From a virus, in the IMG/VR virus record IMGVR_UViG_3300048831_000054, positions 1-62,151 of that record: DNA of 62,151 nucleotides; one strand, written 5' to 3'. A program made the position numbers and the translations under genes. Below, piece by piece: positions 47,527 to 55,784 of the stretch. The first letter of the stretch is position 1; each line of letters begins with the position of its first letter. A model generated the notes under the pieces. That model searched no databases and was not told where the DNA came from. It saw only the letters and a program-made list of their open reading frames with translations.

Positions 47527-50500
47527 CTATTGTTTCACGGAGTAGTAGAGCCGCTGCGGCGGTAGGCCGGTGGTCGGCACCTTCAGGTTGATCACCTTCG
47601 AGTCCTCCGCAGTTTCAATGAGCTTACCAAGCGCGGTGTTTGTTTCCTTCACGAGGGCCAGCAGGTCAGGGAAGCCGCTGATCGCGAGTACTGCCGGGGC
47701 CGTGTCAGCGGTATTTAACGATTGATTGTCCTTAGCGGTACGGGCCTCGTCGATGGTGGCGCCCTGTGCCACCTTGCGATCTGCATCTGCCGTTGGAACC
47801 TCAACCTTTGCAGGTTTTGGCGGCTCTACCTCAGCCTTCACTCCAGTGGCGTTCCAGTCATCAACTATGGCGCCAATCAGGCCACCGCCAGCAGTGCCGA
47901 TCAGGGTGCCAAAGAGCGTGCCAAGCCCAGGAATTACCGATCCTGCGATGCCGCCGACCAGCGCACCAAGCTGAGCGCCGGTCTGGGCGCCCGAGCCAGC
48001 GCCAAGCGCGCCCGCGCCAGCGGCCGCAACACTTCCAGCCGCCGCGCCTGCCAGGCCACCAAGGCCAGCCCGCCCAATTCCACGCGCCAGCGGCGCCGCC
48101 GCGGACGCGCCCGCCGCGATAGCCGCCCGGGCACCAGCCCCTGCCAGCGCGTTGAGCGCGGCGGTGGAGGCCACTGTCGCTAGCAGGTGCGCCCCGAGGG
48201 CGGCCGCCGAGGCCGCCAGCATTCCTGGCAGCGAGTTCTGCAGGAACGCCTTGAAGATGTTGAAGCCCTCCATCACGTCTGCGACCGCGCGGGCACCTTG
48301 CGCGGCCTTGGCCGCGGCGTCACGCTCAGCCTGCGTCGTCACCGCGCCCTGCTGCTCGGCCTGCCGCATCTTCAGCGCGGCCTGCGTCTGCGCGTCCAGG
48401 TTCAGGAACCCACCTGCCTCCGCGATGACGTCCATGATGGCGCGCTGCGCCTCTGAGGCGCCGGGCCCGCGCCGCTCCATGTAGCGCTCCTGCAGCTTCG
48501 CCAGCAGGTTCAGGCGCTCGGTCTCTTCCTCAGGGGTACGGTAGCCGCTGCGCTCCAGCTGGTTCAGGCGCATGGCCTCCTGCGTGCTGAAGCCCATGCC
48601 GATGGCGCCCGCCATCAGGCGGCCTGCCTTGCCGAAGCGCTCCCTGAACGAGGTGCGGCGCTGCTCGGCCTGCAGCTGCACCAGCCGCATCGCCTCTTCC
48701 TTCTGCAGCCCGAGCACCTGGTAGTTGTCCTTGAGCGCGATCAGCTCTCTGGCCCGCGCCGTCCTGGCCTCGCCCTGCAGGCCCATGAGCTCCTCAAAGA
48801 TGACGCCTGAGCCAGTCAGCTCGGAGTTCTGCCGCAGGTACTCCTCAGCGGTGATGTCCACCACTCCAGCGAGGCGCTGGAAGTTGGTCATCGTCTCCTT
48901 GATGTAGCGGTTCATGCCGTCACGGTCACGCACGTTGACGCCAGAGGTGAATGCCTGCGTGATGGCCGGGCCGAACATCTGCGCTGACTGCGCAGTGGTG
49001 TAGCCGAAGTCCCTGAACGTCTGACCAACGTCCTTCAGCGTCTGGTCAAAACCCTTTGCCCCGCCCTGCACGGCCATGAAGCGCTTGTTCTCCTGCAGCA
49101 GCTTGACCATGTCACCAAAGGCCATGCCCATGCGCAGCGCCTGCCAGTGAACGCCGAGGAAGGTGTCAGGGACCTGCTTGATGTTGAAGTCCTCAAGCTC
49201 CCTCCACGCGGTTGCGATCTTGCCGGCGATGGCGGCGGCCGACCCAAAGGCGGCGAGCTTGCCAATGACTTTATCGATCCCACCAGTCAGCAGGAGCAGG
49301 CGACCATTGGAGGTACCTAGCTGCTGGACCATTCTTCCAAGCGGCGTCAGGTTGGACAGCACCTGCGTCCTGAACTGGCCGAGGGCGCCAGAGGTGGAGC
49401 CAAACATCCTGCCAAGCTGGTTCAGCGTGTTCTGCGCCGCCGCGCCCGCGCCAGGGGTCGGGCCCAGCTGCTGCTGGGCGGCATAAGTCTGCAGCGCCGC
49501 GTCAAGGGCGCGGTCAGCGCGTCGAACGTCGTCAGCGCCGCCAAACAGCCGCGCGTTGGCGAGCGCGTCCTGCAGGCGAATGATCTCGTCCTGCAGGTCA
49601 CCCATTGGCAGCAGCGACGCCCTGAACTTCGCGACGAACTCGTCAAAGGTGAGCGGGATCCCCTCGACCACTGGGTTGAGGATGCCCTCGGCGCCCTCAA
49701 GCATGCCGGCGGCGTGCTGCTGAAGGAGCGTGCGGTAGATGGCCTGCAGAGAGTTGAGGTCCTCAGCGGCGAGATGCGTCGCCGTCAGCCCGCCTGCGGT
49801 GATGCGCTCAAGCAGCCGCTGCGTCACGGCTGTCAGGTTACCGCCGACCTCTCCGGCAAAGCGCTCGGCCGCCACCTGCTGCGCCGCCTGCGTCTCCATC
49901 ATCGCGTGATGGATGTTGCGCATGTCAGCGAAGTTGAGGTCTGCCCTCAGCAGGTTGGTGTCGGCGTCGATCGCGTTCATGCGGCGCAGCATCTGCGCGC
50001 CGAGAGAGCTTGACTGACGGAAGACCTCTAGCTCAGCGCGAAAGCGCTCCCTGAACACTGCCTGCTGCGCCGCCGTCATGTCATTGAGGTTCTGCATGCC
50101 CTCATTGATGCTGACGTTCATCGCGTAGTTGGTGCGCGCGGCGTCAGTGGCGAGGCGGCTGAGGTTGCTTACCAGCCCGCGGCTCTGCACTCCAAAGCCA
50201 AGGATGCTGGTGCCAAGCAGGGACTGCGACTGTGCCAGGTCATTGGTTGACCGCATCAGGCCGCTGAGCGCCTGTGACTGGCTGCGGTAACGCGTTGTCA
50301 GCTCTGCGGCGGAGGTGCCGGCGACGTTGGCGCCTTCCGTGAAGTCATCAAGCGAGGAGGCGGCCTCATCGAGGGCGTTGCGGTACTCGTCGCTGTGGTC
50401 TCGGCCGCGCCGCGGCCTGCCAGGCTGCCCAAAGCCGGCGGTGGTGTCAAGACCAGGGTTGAGGTTGCCGCCGGCACGGACGCCCTGCGCGCGCAGCGCC

Positions 50501-50565
50501 TGGACCTGAAGGTCATACAGGCGGTTCAGCGATCTGACGATCTCTTGGGAATCAAGGTCGGCCAT
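47527..50565 (-). CDS. Probable tail tape measure protein
   Basis: 1012 aa. N-terminal half largely helical; residues about 770-900 are very Ala/Gly-rich hydrophobic segments (SAAALGAHLLATVAS; GIAGSVIPGLGTLFG) typical of tape measure proteins that insert into membranes. T4 gp29 is 590 aa and lies with the baseplate genes; here the gene is joined to the portal. Basic RPRRGRD segment near residue 50. Late promoter 61 nt upstream. Confidence 0.6.
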   Translation of the reverse strand: MADLDSQEIVRSLNRLYDLQVQALRAQGVRAGGNLNPGLDTTAGFGQPGRPRRGRDHSDEYRNALDEAASSLDDFTEGANVAGTSAAELTTRYRSQSQALSGLMRSTNDLAQSQSLLGTSILGFGVQSRGLVSNLSRLATDAARTNYAMNVSINEGMQNLNDMTAAQQAVFRERFRAELEVFRQSSSLGAQMLRRMNAIDADTNLLRADLNFADMRNIHHAMMETQAAQQVAAERFAGEVGGNLTAVTQRLLERITAGGLTATHLAAEDLNSLQAIYRTLLQQHAAGMLEGAEGILNPVVEGIPLTFDEFVAKFRASLLPMGDLQDEIIRLQDALANARLFGGADDVRRADRALDAALQTYAAQQQLGPTPGAGAAAQNTLNQLGRMFGSTSGALGQFRTQVLSNLTPLGRMVQQLGTSNGRLLLLTGGIDKVIGKLAAFGSAAAIAGKIATAWRELEDFNIKQVPDTFLGVHWQALRMGMAFGDMVKLLQENKRFMAVQGGAKGFDQTLKDVGQTFRDFGYTTAQSAQMFGPAITQAFTSGVNVRDRDGMNRYIKETMTNFQRLAGVVDITAEEYLRQNSELTGSGVIFEELMGLQGEARTARARELIALKDNYQVLGLQKEEAMRLVQLQAEQRRTSFRERFGKAGRLMAGAIGMGFSTQEAMRLNQLERSGYRTPEEETERLNLLAKLQERYMERRGPGASEAQRAIMDVIAEAGGFLNLDAQTQAALKMRQAEQQGAVTTQAERDAAAKAAQGARAVADVMEGFNIFKAFLQNSLPGMLAASAAALGAHLLATVASTAALNALAGAGARAAIAAGASAAAPLARGIGRAGLGGLAGAAAGSVAAAGAGALGAGSGAQTGAQLGALVGGIAGSVIPGLGTLFGTLIGTAGGGLIGAIVDDWNATGVKAEVEPPKPAKVEVPTADADRKVAQGATIDEARTAKDNQSLNTADTAPAVLAISGFPDLLALVKETNTALGKLIETAEDSKVINLKVPTTGLPPQRLYYSVKQ

Positions 50566-50597
50566 TGGCAGTGATTTTTAACCTGGTCAGTGAGGTG

Positions 50598-50603
50598 TAA
50601 ATA
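50598..50603 (+). promoter_or_regulatory. Plus-strand late promoter core
   Basis: TGTAAATAGG; predicted start near 50609, 61 nt before the gp26-like ATG. Confidence 0.6.
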
Positions 50604-50625
50604 GGTACCGTACAGCGTCAGGTCA

Positions 50626-50631
50626 TATTTA
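50626..50631 (-). promoter_or_regulatory. Minus-strand late promoter core (tape measure)
   Basis: GATAAATATG on the minus strand; predicted start near 50620. With the plus promoter, the two transcripts would overlap by about 11 nt. Confidence 0.6.
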
Positions 50632-50669
50632 TCCCCACCAGAAATTATCCAGATTCACAGAGGAAGCGC

Positions 50670-51449
50670 ATGACACAACCTGCAAACCCACTGCTTGAGA
50701 AGCTGAAGCTGCCAGGCAGGATCTTTGAGCTACCAAGTCGAGGCCTCTTCTACACCAACGGTGAGCTCGCCGGCGGGGCCGAGATCCACGTCCACGCGCT
50801 CTCGGCGATGGACGAGATCAACCTCAAGAACCCAGATCAGCTGTTCAGCGGCAAGGCGGTCGAGGCCGTGCTGCCCAGCTGCGTCGACGGTGTGCTGAAG
50901 CCAAATCAGCTGCTGGCCAAGGACGTCGACGCCATCATGCTGTTCCTGCGCACCGTCACGTACGGGCCAGCCCTTGAGCTGCGGGCGCGGCACACGTGTG
51001 AGAACGCGAAGGAGCACTCCTACACGCTCAACGTTGACGAGATCATCGCTGACATGAAGCCGATCGACCCGACGACGGTCGAGGCCAGCTTCACGGTGAC
51101 GATGCCGAACGGTCAGGTCGTCAAGCTCCGGCCATCCAGGTACTCCAACATGGTGGAGCTGATCAAGGAGAACACCAACAAGAAGACGTTCTCAGTGGAG
51201 GACCAGAAGCACAACCTGCTACGGATGCTGCTTGACCTGATCAAGTCGGTCGACGGGATCGAGGATGAGAAGCTGATCAGTGAGTGGCTGCAGCAGGTGC
51301 AGACGACCTGGGTGTCTCAGATCACGCAGCAGATCGAGAAGGCCCACGCGTGGGGGCCAGACCTGTCAAGGAAGGTGAAGTGCAAGGACTGCGGTGAGGA
51401 GTTCACCATCGACGTCCCCATCAACCCAATATCTTTTTTCACCGAATGA
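50670..51449 (+). CDS. 26: Baseplate hub assembly protein (gp26-like)
   Basis: 259 aa. Contains the T4 baseplate protein pattern LPSRGLFYTNGE...EI.VHALSAMDEINLKNPDQLFSG and VLPSCVDG. A CKDCGEEF knuckle near the C-terminus may bind metal. Followed by a 4-nt overlapping small gene. ATG at 50670 with AGAGGAAGC upstream. Confidence 0.8.
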   Translation: MTQPANPLLEKLKLPGRIFELPSRGLFYTNGELAGGAEIHVHALSAMDEINLKNPDQLFSGKAVEAVLPSCVDGVLKPNQLLAKDVDAIMLFLRTVTYGPALELRARHTCENAKEHSYTLNVDEIIADMKPIDPTTVEASFTVTMPNGQVVKLRPSRYSNMVELIKENTNKKTFSVEDQKHNLLRMLLDLIKSVDGIEDEKLISEWLQQVQTTWVSQITQQIEKAHAWGPDLSRKVKCKDCGEEFTIDVPINPISFFTE

Positions 51450-51670
51450 TCAGTACTGGAGATGGGCCCGCCATCCAGAAGATGATGAACTCGCTGGGCG
51501 GAGAGATCCGCGCGCTGGTGAAGCAGGCCTTTGAGCTGTCGTACTTCTCCCGCGGGGCCTGGTCCTACAGCGCCGTGCTGCAGATGACGGCGGCCGAGCG
51601 AGAGATCGCTGCTGAGTTCCTGAACGAGCGGCTGAAGCTGGCGTTCAAGATGCAGCACCCAGTATTCTGA
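51446..51670 (+). CDS. Small baseplate assembly/chaperone-like protein (gp51-like)
   Basis: 74 aa, ATGA overlap with the gp26-like gene. ELSYFSRGAWSYSAVLQMTAAEREIAAEF resembles the YF.RG...Y..ML.M...ER segment of T4 gp51 and tail chaperones. Much shorter than gp51 (249 aa), so equivalence is partial. Last plus-strand gene before convergent minus genes. Confidence 0.65.
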   Translation: MISTGDGPAIQKMMNSLGGEIRALVKQAFELSYFSRGAWSYSAVLQMTAAEREIAAEFLNERLKLAFKMQHPVF

Positions 51671-51720
51671 TCAGTCCCTGAGTTCAGACACTTCTAGGGG
51701 ACGCAGGCTGATTTGTGATG

Positions 51721-52251
51721 TTATTCAAGTTCTAACAAGGAGCGTTCACCGGCCACATAACAGAGAAGTCGACCATGATTGATCCCTAAAGTTTCAGCGG
51801 TTCTGCGCCATGACCCAAGTGGGTTTGTATTTTTCTTCGGTTGTGGGTGCGCCATGGGACCCATTTCCAAAGCTTTCTTATACAGCGCTTTTTCCTGTTC
51901 AGATAGCTTAGTTCGTGGGAGGCGACACTGACGTTTTACGCTCTCTCGTGTTACTTGCTTATGTCGAGGGTGAATCATTTTCGATGGCGAAGCTTTATGA
52001 CTTTCTAGGAACTCAATTATGTTGTCGAAGAATGTTCTGGCTTCTATGTGCTGTAGTGACCATTCGATAAATCCTAAGGCACGATTACATCGGTCATGCA
52101 TCACCGATCGTATGAATCCATTTGAATGATCATGGTCTAGAACTAGATCATGCATTTCAATCTCAGTCTTACAGAGTGGACACTGTCGTTTTTGATTTTC
52201 CCACAACTGTAATTTTAGCGGGTGACATTCGCTGTGTTTCAGTCGGCGCAT
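51721..52251 (-). CDS. HNH/endonuclease VII-type homing endonuclease
   Basis: 176 aa. CPLC (24-27), LDHDH (38-42), then R..MHDRCN (H52, C55, N56) matches the endonuclease VII/HNH fold. The C-terminal part has a helix-turn-helix-like segment (RTAETLGINHGRLL). Clearly more AT-rich than its neighbours, and its start overlaps the polymerase-like gene by 83 nt. It has its own full-consensus late promoter, as T4 homing enzymes often do. Probably a mobile free-standing endonuclease. Confidence 0.8.
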   Translation of the reverse strand: MRRLKHSECHPLKLQLWENQKRQCPLCKTEIEMHDLVLDHDHSNGFIRSVMHDRCNRALGFIEWSLQHIEARTFFDNIIEFLESHKASPSKMIHPRHKQVTRESVKRQCRLPRTKLSEQEKALYKKALEMGPMAHPQPKKNTNPLGSWRRTAETLGINHGRLLCYVAGERSLLELE

Positions 52252-53512
52252 CTTCAGATTCCTTGACGGTAATTTTCAAGTTAAGCTCAGTCAATATTCT
52301 TGACATGAGCTTCTCAGTCGTTTCGTTATTTATAATGCCGTCAAGACCGTCATGCAATTGAATTCCTTGATTACCAAGGGCCTGCCAGAGGGCGTGGCGC
52401 GCCGACCGCTCCCACTGGAAGTAGAGGGTGAACACCTCCTTCTGGCCGGCGAGCGTCGGTTTCTTACCGAGAAACAGGCACACCTCGCGCTTCGCCTTCC
52501 TGTACTGCTTCGCCAGGTGTGACAGCCGGTCACCGCAGGTGATGAGCTGGGTGGTGGAGAGGTGCGGCGCGAACTGCCTCACTATACGGACCGCCTCTGA
52601 CCGGCCGCTGCCAGCGGCGAGCATCGTGCCTGAGATGTTTGACCCGTTGGCCAGCGACATGACCAGCCGCTTGACGACCGACAGGTTCTCCTCAGTCACG
52701 TCGAGGTGCAGGAGCTTCCCGCAGATCTCGGCCCTGAACTCCTTCTTCGTCTCGTCAAGCCTGAACAGGTCAGGGAACTTGAGGCGCAGCTGCTGCTCCC
52801 TGCCGGCGTGCTTGCGCTTGAGGTAGGAGAGCAGGAACTGCGTAAAGGCGTTCTCGATGTCGACGGACGTGCCGAACAGCTGGTGCCTAAGCCAGCTCGG
52901 CCAGGTCTCAATGGCGCGGATGGGCCAGACTGACGTGTCACGGGCCTTCAGCCTGCCTGACGGGCGAAAGTAGAAGTCGACGACCGGGCCCTGCCGCTGC
53001 AGCCACTCGACCTGCGCGATGAGGTCCAGCCGGCCATCGGCCCGCAGGCGCGTGAGCACCGCCTGGCTGACTGGCCGCACGCTGACGGCGCTCTTGAGAA
53101 AGACCGACGCGTTGGGTGGCCGGCCTGGGTCAAACGTGACGCGCTCAGCCAGCCGCTCGATCTCGGCCACCAGCCTAGGTGACAGCTTCTTGGCGCGGAC
53201 GAGGGTCGGCGCCGCGTTCCCGTTGATGTTGAAGCCGAGGCGGTCGATCGTGAAGAACTTCTCCAGGATCACCCGCGCGTCTGCTGACCCGCCTGGCACC
53301 CGCGACAGGTACAGCTCCTCAGTGAGGAAGCCAGGGGACGAGCGCTGGTGCCTGGTCAGGCGGTGCCAGGCGAGGGCCACCGAGATGATGAGGCCCTGCC
53401 GCTGGCGGCGCTTGCGCCACCAGGTGCCCTTGAGCTGAAAGAATTTCCCTACGTAGAGGGGGTGCTCGCGCGGCAGCTCGTCGCCAAGCTTGACCGCGTT
53501 AAAGAGGAGCAC
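52169..53512 (-). CDS. Putative single-subunit polymerase-like protein (T7 RNAP/Pol A palm)
   Basis: 447 aa. Ordered motifs: RPSGR (183-187); motif A-like SVDIENA with D218; motif B-like KRLVMSLANGS (281-291), very close to T7 RNA polymerase KRSVMTLAYGS; motif C-like LHDGLDG with H387-D388. The N-terminal 170 residues are basic and unrecognised. Function could be RNA polymerase, primase or DNA polymerase; unproven. GTG start at 53512. The last 75 codons, including motif C, lie in AT-rich DNA near the HNH gene. Confidence 0.5.
   Translation of the reverse strand: MLLFNAVKLGDELPREHPLYVGKFFQLKGTWWRKRRQRQGLIISVALAWHRLTRHQRSSPGFLTEELYLSRVPGGSADARVILEKFFTIDRLGFNINGNAAPTLVRAKKLSPRLVAEIERLAERVTFDPGRPPNASVFLKSAVSVRPVSQAVLTRLRADGRLDLIAQVEWLQRQGPVVDFYFRPSGRLKARDTSVWPIRAIETWPSWLRHQLFGTSVDIENAFTQFLLSYLKRKHAGREQQLRLKFPDLFRLDETKKEFRAEICGKLLHLDVTEENLSVVKRLVMSLANGSNISGTMLAAGSGRSEAVRIVRQFAPHLSTTQLITCGDRLSHLAKQYRKAKREVCLFLGKKPTLAGQKEVFTLYFQWERSARHALWQALGNQGIQLHDGLDGIINNETTEKLMSRILTELNLKITVKESEDAPTETQRMSPAKITVVGKSKTTVSTL
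52327..52334 (-). promoter_or_regulatory. Full-consensus late promoter for the HNH homing gene
   Basis: Minus-strand TATAAATA inside the polymerase-like gene; predicted start near 52321, 70 nt before the HNH ATG. Confidence 0.65.
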
Positions 53513-53801
53513 TGGTCACCACCTTCTCGGTGACCTCCTCCTGCGTGGCTGGTGTGACAGGGCCGTCCCACGGCATTGGGAGCTTGCGCCTGCCGTTCGC
53601 GCGGCGCTTCAGCTCACGGTAGACGCCCTTGGGGCACTTGGGGTCCAGCACGGTCGGTCCTTGAATTGGGCCAGCGGTTCCTGCGTTAACACCAGGAATC
53701 TGAAAGTGGCCGTAGCGTGCCCACTCTTTTCCATCAATGACACCTTTTTCAGCAAACTGCCGGGTCAAGAGGCGGAGCTTCTTTGCAAGTTTCTCGTTCA
53801 T
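53499..53801 (-). CDS. Small hypothetical protein
   Basis: 100 aa, basic (RELKRRANGRRKLP). Overlaps the polymerase-like gene by 14 nt and the upstream gene by 4 nt. No motif; may be a partner of the polymerase-like protein. Confidence 0.55.
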   Translation of the reverse strand: MNEKLAKKLRLLTRQFAEKGVIDGKEWARYGHFQIPGVNAGTAGPIQGPTVLDPKCPKGVYRELKRRANGRRKLPMPWDGPVTPATQEEVTEKVVTSAPL

Positions 53802-54445
53802 AGTTTTCCTGAGTAGCGAGGGTTGAGGTCAGAGTCCACGTGATCGACCAGGTAGCCGTGGGGCTGGCGGTAGAGGAGGACCTCCCACCTGTCAACGCTC
53901 GCGGTCCCTAGCTTTCCAAGCTTCGGTCTGACTATTATAAACTGCACGGCCTCAGTTGGTAACTTCAGGCCCTCGATGTAGACCGGGGCCTCACCGCCAA
54001 AGACCGTCAGGCTGTGCAGCTCTCCGAGCGCCGAGTGCCGGTGCAGCTGAACCTCTGACTTGTCCTGCACCTTCCTGAGGTCAAAGGTGCTGGCGGGGAA
54101 CTGCGCCGAGTGGTGCGTCGTTGGGTTGGGCGTGATCATGGTGCGCCGGCCCTTGGACCTGGCAAGGTGCGAGCAGATGGCCTCGAGGAAGGCCGAGTGG
54201 GCGCGGGCGCTCAGCTGTGGCCGCACCTTGCCGATGGCGGTGCGCAGCTCATCGCGCTCAGGTGGCATGAAGGGCAGGTTGGAGCTGGCCTGGCGGGAGA
54301 TGTACGGGGCGACGTACTCAGCGGCGCGGTAGTACAGCTCGTAGTACGCCGCGACGACCTTCAGCAGGTCGCCGAAGTCGGGGTGCTGCGCGGTGCGATA
54401 GAGGTCGTGCTTGGCGGCCCAGCGTGGTGTCAGGTGCTCAGTCAT
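53798..54445 (-). CDS. Hypothetical protein
   Basis: 215 aa, rich in His and Arg, with a helical N-terminus (LLKVVAAYYELYYRAAEYV) and a beta-rich C-terminus. ATGA overlaps on both sides tie it to the nuclease and polymerase-like genes. Not recognised. Confidence 0.55.
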   Translation of the reverse strand: MTEHLTPRWAAKHDLYRTAQHPDFGDLLKVVAAYYELYYRAAEYVAPYISRQASSNLPFMPPERDELRTAIGKVRPQLSARAHSAFLEAICSHLARSKGRRTMITPNPTTHHSAQFPASTFDLRKVQDKSEVQLHRHSALGELHSLTVFGGEAPVYIEGLKLPTEAVQFIIVRPKLGKLGTASVDRWEVLLYRQPHGYLVDHVDSDLNPRYSGKL

Positions 54446-55056
54446 TCTGGAACTTTGATGTCAAACGCTGGGACAGGCTCAAGCGGAGGGCCCGTGTACG
54501 CCTTGTCGTACCAGAAGTAGGGAAACTTCAGCAGCGTGTTGAGCTCAAACACGTCAACCATCAGGCGCTGGCCCTCGAAGGTGTAGGAGATGGAGATGTT
54601 CGGTGGTGTCGGCCTCAGGCCAACGGTGGTCAGGACCGCGGCGAAAGTGGGCGTGTGGTTCCACTTGAAGATCAGCATCGCCATCTTTCCAACCTTGGCG
54701 GCGTCAGTCTCCGCCTCGTTGAACCACTTGAAGAAGTTGGCCGAGCCGGTCACCAGCGACGTGAAGTTGTCGGGGGTCTTGTAGAACTTGGTCTCGATGG
54801 AGAAGTTGAACCTCAGGTTGGTGTCCTTCTCGTTCGTCGGCACGACATCCCCGACGAACAGCTTGAGGGCGTCAGCGCCGAACAGCTTGCCGATCGTGTC
54901 GAAGTTCTTACCGCCCACCCGCGCGCCTGAGCCCTGGGTGCGGATGAAGTTGAGCGGCTGTAGGTGCTGCGTCAGCAGTTTTGCCACCTGTGACTCAAAC
55001 CCGTTACCTTTAGATTTGGAGTTAGTTCGTTTCTTTTTGTCTTTGGGCACGTCCAT
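54442..55056 (-). CDS. PD-(D/E)xK nuclease (Holliday-junction-resolvase-like)
   Basis: 204 aa. Basic N-terminus, then GNGFESQVAKLL (E21), QGSGARVGG, VGDVV (D70) and SIETK (E88, K90): the conserved E-...-D-ExK catalytic set of Hjc-like resolvases and related nucleases. The C-terminal domain is beta-rich. Probably cuts branched DNA or processes ends together with the neighbouring genes. Confidence 0.75.
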   Translation of the reverse strand: MDVPKDKKKRTNSKSKGNGFESQVAKLLTQHLQPLNFIRTQGSGARVGGKNFDTIGKLFGADALKLFVGDVVPTNEKDTNLRFNFSIETKFYKTPDNFTSLVTGSANFFKWFNEAETDAAKVGKMAMLIFKWNHTPTFAAVLTTVGLRPTPPNISISYTFEGQRLMVDVFELNTLLKFPYFWYDKAYTGPPLEPVPAFDIKVPE

Positions 55057-55750
55057 CTTTTTCCATCCTTGCTAACTGGCGAGACGTGATACCCAGCTGA
55101 CGCTCAGCATCTTTTCCCGAGTTATACGTAACACCATCAATGACAAAACGAACAGCATTGCTTGGCGTCTTACCTAGGTTCTTTTTCCCGACACTTTTCA
55201 TGGCAATCGCAAGTTCAGGAGCTCGTTTCTTTTGGGCTAATGACATCTTTTGTCGAGTTTCAGCACTTTTGCATTTTCCTCTTAGACCTTCAGAAGTTCT
55301 TGCCTTGTGATATTCGGATAGCGGTTTACCGCGTCTAGCATTTCCCCAGAGAGCCTTTCGTTCTGCTTCGCTCAATGAAGCCGCAAAATTTTTCAATGAT
55401 GCACTTATTTTTGCAGCTATCTCATCTTTTCGCTCGAACGTTTGTGGACCCCATCCACCTGCTGCCCTTGCAATGTTGAATAGCTTCCGTCCTGATGAAG
55501 CCAATGCATCAATGTGAGCGTTTTCACGTTCAAAGAATTCTGTCTTGCTGTATGTCTCAATTGATTCGAGAATAACAAAGGAAAAACTTCCTGCCCCGTA
55601 TTTTTCCCACGCGCGCTGGAGATTGATGTTAAAATGCTTGCCGGCATTTAAGAGGTTCTGATGTTCCTTCCAGCGCCCTGAGAAATTTTTGGCGGAGCCA
55701 ACGTACACCTTACCGTTGGCTCGACAGCAAATTTTATAGATCCCTCCCAT
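55022..55750 (-). CDS. GIY-YIG homing endonuclease (Seg-like)
   Basis: 242 aa. GIY (3-5), VYVGS (15-19), NFSGRWKEH, catalytic Glu region FEREN; the C-terminal region has repeated modular DNA-binding (NUMOD-like) segments ending in a helix-turn-helix-like GITSRQLARM. AT-rich relative to neighbours; overlaps the nuclease gene by 35 nt. Late promoter core ends 4 nt before the ATG. Confidence 0.85.
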   Translation of the reverse strand: MGGIYKICCRANGKVYVGSAKNFSGRWKEHQNLLNAGKHFNINLQRAWEKYGAGSFSFVILESIETYSKTEFFERENAHIDALASSGRKLFNIARAAGGWGPQTFERKDEIAAKISASLKNFAASLSEAERKALWGNARRGKPLSEYHKARTSEGLRGKCKSAETRQKMSLAQKKRAPELAIAMKSVGKKNLGKTPSNAVRFVIDGVTYNSGKDAERQLGITSRQLARMEKDGRAQRQKETN

Positions 55751-55754
55751 GCGT

Positions 55755-55760
55755 TATTTA
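55755..55760 (-). promoter_or_regulatory. Late promoter core directly before the GIY-YIG gene
   Basis: Minus-strand TGTAAATAACGC then ATG; only 4 nt separate the core from the start codon. Confidence 0.5.
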
Positions 55761-55784
55761 CATTGTGAAGGGAAAACAAAGGGC

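Noticed and set aside
47712-47717. TATTTA/TAAATA inside the tape measure gene
   Set aside because: Deep inside a gene, no start codon of another gene downstream at a suitable distance.
53933-53938. TATAAT on the minus strand inside the 53798-54445 gene
   Set aside because: No TGn extension or -35 and no suitably placed gene start.
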